Shown here piece after piece: positions 15,677 through 17,438 of a stretch of DNA of 17,438 bases. This stretch comes from Flammeovirgaceae bacterium UBA4659 (lineage in GTDB: Bacteria > Bacteroidota > Bacteroidia > Cytophagales > Cyclobacteriaceae). A program made the translations under genes and the position numbers. The stretch is from positions 1 through 17,438 of the forward strand of contig DHLV01000032.1 in assembly GCA_002405445.1 (NCBI GenBank). Reading direction: 5' to 3'. The notes under the pieces are model-generated. The model worked only from the letters and a program-made list of their open reading frames with translations. It ran no database searches and was not told the origin of the DNA. The stretch's first letter is position 1; every line of letters starts with the position of its first letter.

Positions 15677-16621
15677 CTAGTTCACATCCAGTATCTTAAA
15701 TAGCTCATCCAAATTAGGGGTCACGATAATTTCTGTTCTCCGGTTCTTCTGCTTGTTTTGAGGAGTGTCATTGGCATTTACCGGAGAAAATTCGCCCTTA
15801 CCTGCTGCCGTGATCTGCTGGGGCGAAATACCTGCTGCAATCAAAATCTTGCTGATAGACGTTGCACGAAGCACACTCAAATCCCAGTTATCCTCCATGT
15901 ATGTGGATTTTTTCGAAATCGGTACATTGTCTGTATGACCCTCGATGAGCATCTGTATGTCCTTTTGGTCTTTTAAAGCTTTGGCGAGTTGCTGCAATGC
16001 ACCCTGGCCTTTTTTGTCGACCGCCACACTGCCGGATTCGAACAACAACTGCTCCGAAAGTGACACATATACCTTGCCATTCTTTACTTTCACCGTAAGG
16101 TCGCTCTCCTTAAAGTTAAGTAATGCATTGCTGATCTTGTTTTTGAGGTTTTGAACCGCTTTGTCTTTGTTCGCCAATACCTGCTCCAACTCCTTCACTT
16201 TTTTTTCGCGCTCTTGTAAACTGCTGCTCAACGAATCATTTTGTTTGCGCGTCTGATCCAGGTGATCCTGGATGGCCAAAAGTTGGTCGCGCTGTTGTGA
16301 TATGTCACGATTCAATTTTCCGCTATTGGTGAGAAGGTTTTTATAGCTGACGTTTAACTGATTGTACTCCTGATTAAGGTTATTCAACTTCTTTTGACTA
16401 GCTCGGAACGTCATGCTCAGGTCGGTCGTATCTTGCTGTAACTGCTTAACGGATTCACTCAACTCACTTACTAATGTGTTGGCTTTGCCAAGTTCCTTAT
16501 TTTTGTCAACAAGGTCACCTTCGGTTTTTATTTTTTGTGCCAGGATGTCATCAAATTTCTTTTTGCTCACTACGCAAGATGATAACATCATCGCTGCAAC
16601 AATAATGAATGATTTTCTCAT
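15677..16621 (-). CDS. OmpA-domain lipoprotein with coiled-coil stalk
   Basis: A 314-residue envelope protein. Its lipoprotein signal peptide MRKSFIIVAAMMLSSC has a lipobox L13-S14-S15-C16. Residues ~20-165 are a long Lys/Glu/Gln/Leu-rich coiled coil. Residues ~183-305 are an OmpA/MotB-type peptidoglycan-binding domain, with LLFESGSVAVDKKG, EGHTDNVP at 227-234, and NRRTEIIV at 293-300. The layout suggests an outer-membrane lipoprotein whose stalk spans the periplasm to bind murein, akin to the YiaD/Pal group. It stands alone; the nearest upstream -7-like sequence (GATATTTG on the minus strand, 16648-16641) has one mismatch to TAnnTTTG. The partner domain differs from the other OmpA-domain gene at 4472-5305, so they are not recent duplicates. 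Confidence 0.92.
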   Translation of the reverse strand: MRKSFIIVAAMMLSSCVVSKKKFDDILAQKIKTEGDLVDKNKELGKANTLVSELSESVKQLQQDTTDLSMTFRASQKKLNNLNQEYNQLNVSYKNLLTNSGKLNRDISQQRDQLLAIQDHLDQTRKQNDSLSSSLQEREKKVKELEQVLANKDKAVQNLKNKISNALLNFKESDLTVKVKNGKVYVSLSEQLLFESGSVAVDKKGQGALQQLAKALKDQKDIQMLIEGHTDNVPISKKSTYMEDNWDLSVLRATSISKILIAAGISPQQITAAGKGEFSPVNANDTPQNKQKNRRTEIIVTPNLDELFKILDVN

Positions 16622-16684
16622 AGTTAAAAATTGATGTTACAAATATCATAAATTATAGCCAGATTTTATGTGAAAAGCGCTTAA

Positions 16685-16966
16685 TCGACCGACCGGTTTG
16701 ACAACGGCTACACCACCCGCCACGATGTTGATGATGTTGATATTGTTCTATCAGACCAAGATCATGAACTTCTTATGCACCACCTTGTCGCAACAGTAGG
16801 TTTTTGTTCTCTGTACGGTAATGCAATTTACGTTAAGGGATCCTGTTCTCAAGAGGTAAAGGATATTCAAAACGATCTTTTCACGATCTGTTCAAATCCG
16901 AAGAGCATGCGTACTGTTGCGTTTTTATATCTCAAAAAGGATTGGTTTGAAGATACCATCTCATAA
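16685..16966 (+). pseudogene. coding-like frame of 93 codons without a proper start
   Basis: Open from just after TAA 16682-16684 to TAA 16964-16966. It includes RHDVDDVDIVLSDQDHELLM, then LVATVGFCSLYGNAIYVKGS, and ends LKKDWFEDTIS. The composition is protein-like, but the first ATG (16775) lies 30 codons in, beyond the acidic part, so the 5' end seems lost. A tandem GATGTTGAT pair encodes the DVDDVD. The family is not recognised. The next frame begins with ATG immediately after this stop. Confidence 0.35.
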
Positions 16967-17242
16967 ATGAGAAGCTGGGAGTTTGAGTATGGTGAAATCG
17001 CTTCCTTGTGTTCCAAAATGATCTTCCCGGAAATCGGGCCGATTTTAGAATATGGTTCTGCGCTACCGTGTAGCAAGAAGAGACCGATTTCAGCGTATCA
17101 CAACCGTCACCTTATGACCGGTGACGTGTGGCGCTTCTTTTCAAACAAAGGAGTTTTTGTAACTTTCGAAAAACGAGCCAACACATGTGTGTCAATTCAG
17201 AAATCAGTTTTTTTTCTGACGATGAGCGAGTTGATGAAATAG
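16967..17242 (+). CDS. hypothetical 91-residue frame, possibly part of a broken gene
   Basis: ATG 16967 follows the previous frame's TAA directly and is in the same reading frame, so 184 codons carry just one internal stop. The sequence (MRSWEFEYGEIASLCSKM and later HNRHLMTGDVWRFFSNKG) is not recognised. It may be a translationally coupled second small gene, or the rear half of one gene split by the TAA. It ends at 17242, after which a coding-like piece continues in another frame. Confidence 0.3.
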   Translation: MRSWEFEYGEIASLCSKMIFPEIGPILEYGSALPCSKKRPISAYHNRHLMTGDVWRFFSNKGVFVTFEKRANTCVSIQKSVFFLTMSELMK

Positions 17243-17351
17243 ATCTAATCTAAACCGTGGCTTTGTCTTAGTATTGACTGGTACCATCTACGCAATATGG
17301 AAACGAAGCACAGAAACCGAAATCAAAAACAATTTTAAGACCAAGTACTAG
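17238..17351 (+). pseudogene. fragment of membrane-protein-like frame abutting IS end
   Basis: A frame open from TGA 17235-17237 to TAG 17349-17351. It reads NRGFVLVLTGTIYAIWKRST and then ETEIKNNFKTKY: a single hydrophobic helix followed by a positively charged KR and a polar tail, as in a membrane protein. There is no ATG. It ends exactly where the predicted insertion sequence begins, so the gene may have been cut by the insertion; the first part could also have been lost by frameshift from the frame at 16967-17242. Confidence 0.3.
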
Positions 17352-17385
17352 TGTTAAGTTAAGTATAAAATGCCGTATATTATTG

Positions 17386-17393
17386 TATTTTTG
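17386..17393 (+). promoter_or_regulatory. putative -7 element TATTTTTG before transposase
   Basis: TATTTTTG matches TAnnTTTG and lies 16 bp before the ATG at 17410. No clear -33 TTG is seen at the right spacing. Confidence 0.35.
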
Positions 17394-17409
17394 TAAACCC
17401 CATTTACAA

Positions 17410-17438
17410 ATGATACGATATACTGTAAAACTGACTAA
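17410..17438 (+). CDS. start of probable IS630-family transposase (cut by window edge)
   Basis: Only nine full codons are visible: MIRYTVKLT. IS630-family transposases commonly open with [RV]YxVKLTxEE, a helix-turn-helix leading segment, and the position ~60 bp inside an element end at a TA site agrees. The identification rests on a very short stretch and is from memory. Confidence 0.45.

Larger units (their letters stand above)
17349..17438 (+). mobile_element. probable left end of an IS630-family insertion sequence (partial)
   Basis: TAGTGTTAAGTTAAGTATAA begins at 17349, next to TA dinucleotides (IS630/Tc1-mariner elements insert at TA). It leads through ~60 bp of AT-rich DNA with a TATTTTTG element to a start codon whose product opens like an IS630 transposase. 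The right end is outside the window, so terminal repeats and target duplication cannot be verified. Confidence 0.45.

Noticed and set aside
16731..16748. Tandem GATGTTGAT pair as a possible repeat array
   Set aside because: There are only two copies of 9 bp; too short to be a CRISPR or meaningful satellite.
16867..17076. 69-codon minus-strand frame in the decayed right region
   Set aside because: The plus-strand frame is open for longer on both sides, and the minus translation shows no coherent pattern.

Overview
The window looks like chromosome from a member of the Bacteroidota, probably a Cytophagales-type bacterium. The reasons are the ~480-residue arginine decarboxylase typical of that phylum, promoter-like TAnnTTTG (-7) elements upstream of several genes, weak or absent Shine-Dalgarno sequences at most starts, and the style of the lipoproteins and OmpA-like proteins. 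No rRNA, tRNA or CRISPR array was seen. All family assignments come from reading motifs and from memory of the families; no database search was run.

Left part (1-4449). A DUF262 (GmrSD/ParB-like nuclease) gene enters from the left edge on the minus strand and is cut by the window. Divergent from it is an alpha/beta hydrolase strikingly like animal MEST/PEG1, followed 4 bp later by what looks like the first ~30 codons of a lost MFS transporter. A RarD-like EamA permease comes next, and then a class II Fic protein with a C-terminal winged helix. The Fic gene is preceded by two copies of one dyad, TCCTAATT-N7-AATTAGGA, 51 bp apart. These flank a TACCTTTG promoter element, and the second copy covers the Shine-Dalgarno sequence. 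This is the best candidate in the window for an undescribed control circuit: a self-regulating Fic module.

Centre (4472-11768). An OmpA-domain secreted protein faces the Fic gene. A good promoter at ~5416-5447 leads into a small unrecognised ORF with no ATG start. It then leads into a complete tripartite RND efflux operon: periplasmic adaptor lipoprotein, AcrB-like pump and TolC-like outer-membrane factor. The operon ends at a strong intrinsic terminator.

Right part (11769-17438). A 525-bp stretch holds only short coding-like fragments. After it comes a minus-strand pair, a ureohydrolase of arginase type and a small protein with a hydrophobic C-terminal tail. The pair is divergent from an arginine decarboxylase, so the two main routes of arginine breakdown start from one intergenic region. 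An OmpA-domain lipoprotein with a long coiled coil follows. The last ~800 bp are a decayed region of broken frames that runs into what looks like the left end and first nine codons of an IS630-family insertion sequence.
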